6,953 bases of DNA, from contig DBVS01000011.1 of assembly GCA_002308235.1 (NCBI GenBank), positions 1-6,953 on the forward strand. Direction: 5' to 3'. Position 1 is the first letter of the stretch, and each line of letters starts with the position of its first letter. A model generated the notes under the pieces. That model searched no databases. It had not been told where the DNA came from and saw nothing but the letters and a program-made list of their open reading frames with translations. Shown in pieces: positions 5,152 to 6,953 of the stretch. The stretch comes from Lachnospiraceae bacterium UBA1258. GTDB lineage: Bacteria > Bacillota > Clostridia > Lachnospirales > Lachnospiraceae. The translations under genes were made by a program, and so were the position numbers.

Positions 5152-6953
5152 TTAGTTTTTGTTCTGCTGATTTTCACCCTGACCTTCGGTCTTGTTATCA
5201 CCTTCGCTCTTATTGACGCCTTCGGTCTTATTGTCTCCTTCTCCATCGGACTGATTGTCTTCATCGGAAAAGGCCTTAAGTTCTTCGGGCACGAAAATAT
5301 CATATTTATCTATATATTTCTTTACGGATTCTTTGTAAAGATTCTTTCCGTCAACATAACCGGTTGTGTTATTGTACCAAACCCTGGGACCTTCAGTACC
5401 TTCAATATTGGTTTTGCTCGATTCTTTCTGGGATACAAAGAATGACCCGTCAGGAAGCTTAACTATTCCGTTATAAATAACGGGATATTGAACGACATCA
5501 TCAAAAGGATATTTACCCATAGTAGTTGTATCTTTACTTGAGTTTTTAACACTTGCAACAACCACCACAATGAACTTGTTATTTTCGACTGCATTTTTGC
5601 CGGGATTCTTTGAAATCAAGAAATATCCGTTGCTTACACCGTTGATGGTATAATCATAATAACCGTCAAATCTGTAAATAAGATTTGCCTCAACGGTATT
5701 CTTTGCATCTTCAAAAAGTTTTTCTTTGAACTCAGCGGATATATCTTCAGGTTTTGTAATGCTTACTACCTTTTCAAACTTTTCAAATCCGTCACCCGCT
5801 TCAACATCGTAGTTCGAAAGGTTTTCGGAATAAATCTCGGAATAGCACAGATAAGGATTGTAATATCCGTTTGATGACTTATACGTAGTATCAAAAGTAA
5901 AGTATCCGGATATGGAACTGTCCTTTGAATAGGTCAAATCATTGCCCGTTTTGAGGAAATTGCCGAAAGCTATGGGGTAATAAACCTTTTTCGACATAAA
6001 TTCAGCGTCATTGCTCGAAACCAAAGCCGAAAAGATCAAATAAAGAGTGTTGGTATCTCCCCAGTAAATACTAACATCGTCTTTGATTGATCTGAAAACA
6101 TAACCGCAATAAGCAATATCGGACGCGGTAATGGTAGAACCGTACTGTGTCGCATAGGATTTTACCGAATCTTCCGCTTCTTTCTTTAACTTTGTCAAAG
6201 TCTCGGACGGAATATCGCTGTATTTTGAAACATACTCATCAAGGCCTTCAACGGTATAGGTCTTTGAGAAAGAAGAAGGAACCTTGCCTATTCTGTTAAG
6301 ATAATAATCGGGAGTAGCTTCATCGATCTTAAATTCAACCGTATCTCCGTTTTTAAGACCGTAGTTCTTGTCATAAGAAAAGTCGTTTACATTTAAAAGA
6401 CTTCCGTTGTAATTGTATTCAAAATATGCTTCGCCCGAAATTCCGGAGAATTCAACGACAAGTCCCTCGAAAGGATCAAAGGATTCAACAGCCTTAAGGT
6501 CAGATACTTCTATCTCTCCGCCCTTGGATTTATATCTGAATTTGTACATCTTGCCGAGTTCTTCGGGCATATCAAGTTCGAATTTAACCTTATCTCCGTT
6601 TTTAAGTTTGGTTGAAGGAGTAAGCTTTACATTGACAAAAGCGGTAAATGATTCAAATACATCGTCCTCATCATAGTTTGCGCCCAAAGCCTTAAAAAGT
6701 TTCTTTGCATCCTTGGCAAGTTTGACTTTGTTACCGTACTTATCTTCAATGGAATCCCAGTCTATGGTTGCCTTAGCCGTACCGTAGCCTTCATAACCGG
6801 TAACATCAACCGAAATATACTTGTCAAAATCAATGGTGGAATTGTTTCTGTCAATGATAATAAATGCTACAATCCCGCCGGCAATAAGAAGAACTGCCGC
6901 CAGAGCTGCGATAAGGATCTTAACAGGGCTTCCTTTCTTTTTTGCAGGTGCGG
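5152..6953 (-). CDS. Membrane-anchored extracytoplasmic protein with duplicated domains, N-terminus outside window
   Basis: I do not recognise a function. The frame is open to the window edge, giving 599 visible residues. A TTG at 6687 is internal, because in-frame coding continues upstream through a clear membrane segment. Visible residues 1-11 include KKKGSP, 12-33 form one hydrophobic helix (ILIAALAAVLLIAGGIVAF), and the rest is polar and probably outside the cell. Two Ig-like beta-rich stretches look duplicated (about 45-158 and 161-243), sharing LKNGDKVKFELD and LKNGDTVEFKID; the second ends in YTVEGLDEYV. Two further stretches (about 250-370 and 405-520) each start with a Lys/Glu-rich helix and share a GYxF ... 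YPI/VI pattern. Only two cysteines are visible outside the membrane. The tail is acidic, Asn-rich and repetitive. Related Lachnospiraceae proteins often carry an N-terminal zinc ribbon before the helix; that is inference, since the part is missing here. The isomerase-like gene follows after 20 nt. Confidence 0.8.
   Translation of the reverse strand, partial: APAKKKGSPVKILIAALAAVLLIAGGIVAFIIIDRNNSTIDFDKYISVDVTGYEGYGTAKATIDWDSIEDKYGNKVKLAKDAKKLFKALGANYDEDDVFESFTAFVNVKLTPSTKLKNGDKVKFELDMPEELGKMYKFRYKSKGGEIEVSDLKAVESFDPFEGLVVEFSGISGEAYFEYNYNGSLLNVNDFSYDKNYGLKNGDTVEFKIDEATPDYYLNRIGKVPSSFSKTYTVEGLDEYVSKYSDIPSETLTKLKKEAEDSVKSYATQYGSTITASDIAYCGYVFRSIKDDVSIYWGDTNTLYLIFSALVSSNDAEFMSKKVYYPIAFGNFLKTGNDLTYSKDSSISGYFTFDTTYKSSNGYYNPYLCYSEIYSENLSNYDVEAGDGFEKFEKVVSITKPEDISAEFKEKLFEDAKNTVEANLIYRFDGYYDYTINGVSNGYFLISKNPGKNAVENNKFIVVVVASVKNSSKDTTTMGKYPFDDVVQYPVIYNGIVKLPDGSFFVSQKESSKTNIEGTEGPRVWYNNTTGYVDGKNLYKESVKKYIDKYDIFVPEELKAFSDEDNQSDGEGDNKTEGVNKSEGDNKTEGQGENQQNKN
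5183..5236 (-). repeat. Three 18-bp tandem repeats encoding a hexapeptide
   Basis: Three consecutive 18-bp units (5183-5200, 5201-5218, 5219-5236), each starting CCTTCG on the plus strand, encode DNKTEG, VNKSEG and DNKTEG near the C-terminus of the membrane-anchored protein. They are imperfect copies in frame, so gain or loss of a unit would lengthen or shorten the tail without breaking the gene. Confidence 0.85.

Noticed and set aside
5183..5236. Possible CRISPR-like array because of regular short repeats.
   Set aside because: The units are contiguous, have no spacers and are in frame within a coding sequence, so they are coding tandem repeats.
6413..6676. An 87-codon plus-strand frame opposite the membrane-anchored protein.
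   Set aside because: Ser/Thr-rich complement of the real coding strand with no recognisable features.
6685..6687. TTG at 6687 as the start codon of a 511-residue protein.
   Set aside because: The frame stays open for 88 further codons to the window edge, including a transmembrane helix and the first part of a duplicated domain, and no ribosome site precedes the TTG.

Overview
The window looks like chromosomal DNA from a low-to-moderate GC Firmicute, most likely a Lachnospiraceae-type Clostridium relative. The pointers are AGGAGG-type ribosome sites, TTGACA/TATAAT-type promoters, a T-box leader in front of pheST, a Clostridia-style 6S RNA and a membrane-anchored multi-domain surface protein of the kind common in that family. 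The genus cannot be fixed from the sequence. Every gene I can support lies on the minus strand, so transcription runs from high to low coordinates.

In transcription order: (1) 6953-5152, a large membrane-anchored extracytoplasmic protein whose N-terminus lies outside the window. It has one transmembrane helix, two apparent pairs of internally duplicated domains and a short repetitive acidic/Asn-rich tail. (2) 5131-4289, a TIM-barrel sugar-phosphate isomerase/epimerase-like protein (xylose isomerase/AP endonuclease 2 superfamily), 20 nt downstream and probably in the same operon. (3) 4281-4041, a complete 6S RNA gene with its own sigma-A-type promoter, about 176 nt of foldable RNA and a hairpin terminator. 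(4) 4009-3741, a strong promoter and a T-box riboswitch with a UUC (Phe) specifier and a UGGU tRNA-acceptor-binding bulge. (5) 3723-2680 pheS and 2662-245 pheT, the two subunits of phenylalanyl-tRNA synthetase. (6) 191-1, the first 63 codons of an M18-type aminopeptidase, running off the window edge.

The pheST part forms a self-contained circuit. Uncharged tRNA-Phe is expected to bind the leader, stabilise the antiterminator and raise synthesis of the synthetase. Directly upstream, the 6S RNA would act on the sigma-A RNA polymerase holoenzyme itself. The 565-nt interval between the isomerase and pheS is therefore almost entirely regulatory RNA and its signals, not empty or protein-coding DNA.

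Most of the window is well-understood housekeeping. The least explained item is the surface protein at 5152-6953. The 6S RNA is the feature most easily missed by protein-only annotation. I see no CRISPR array, transposon, tRNA or rRNA, and no defence system.
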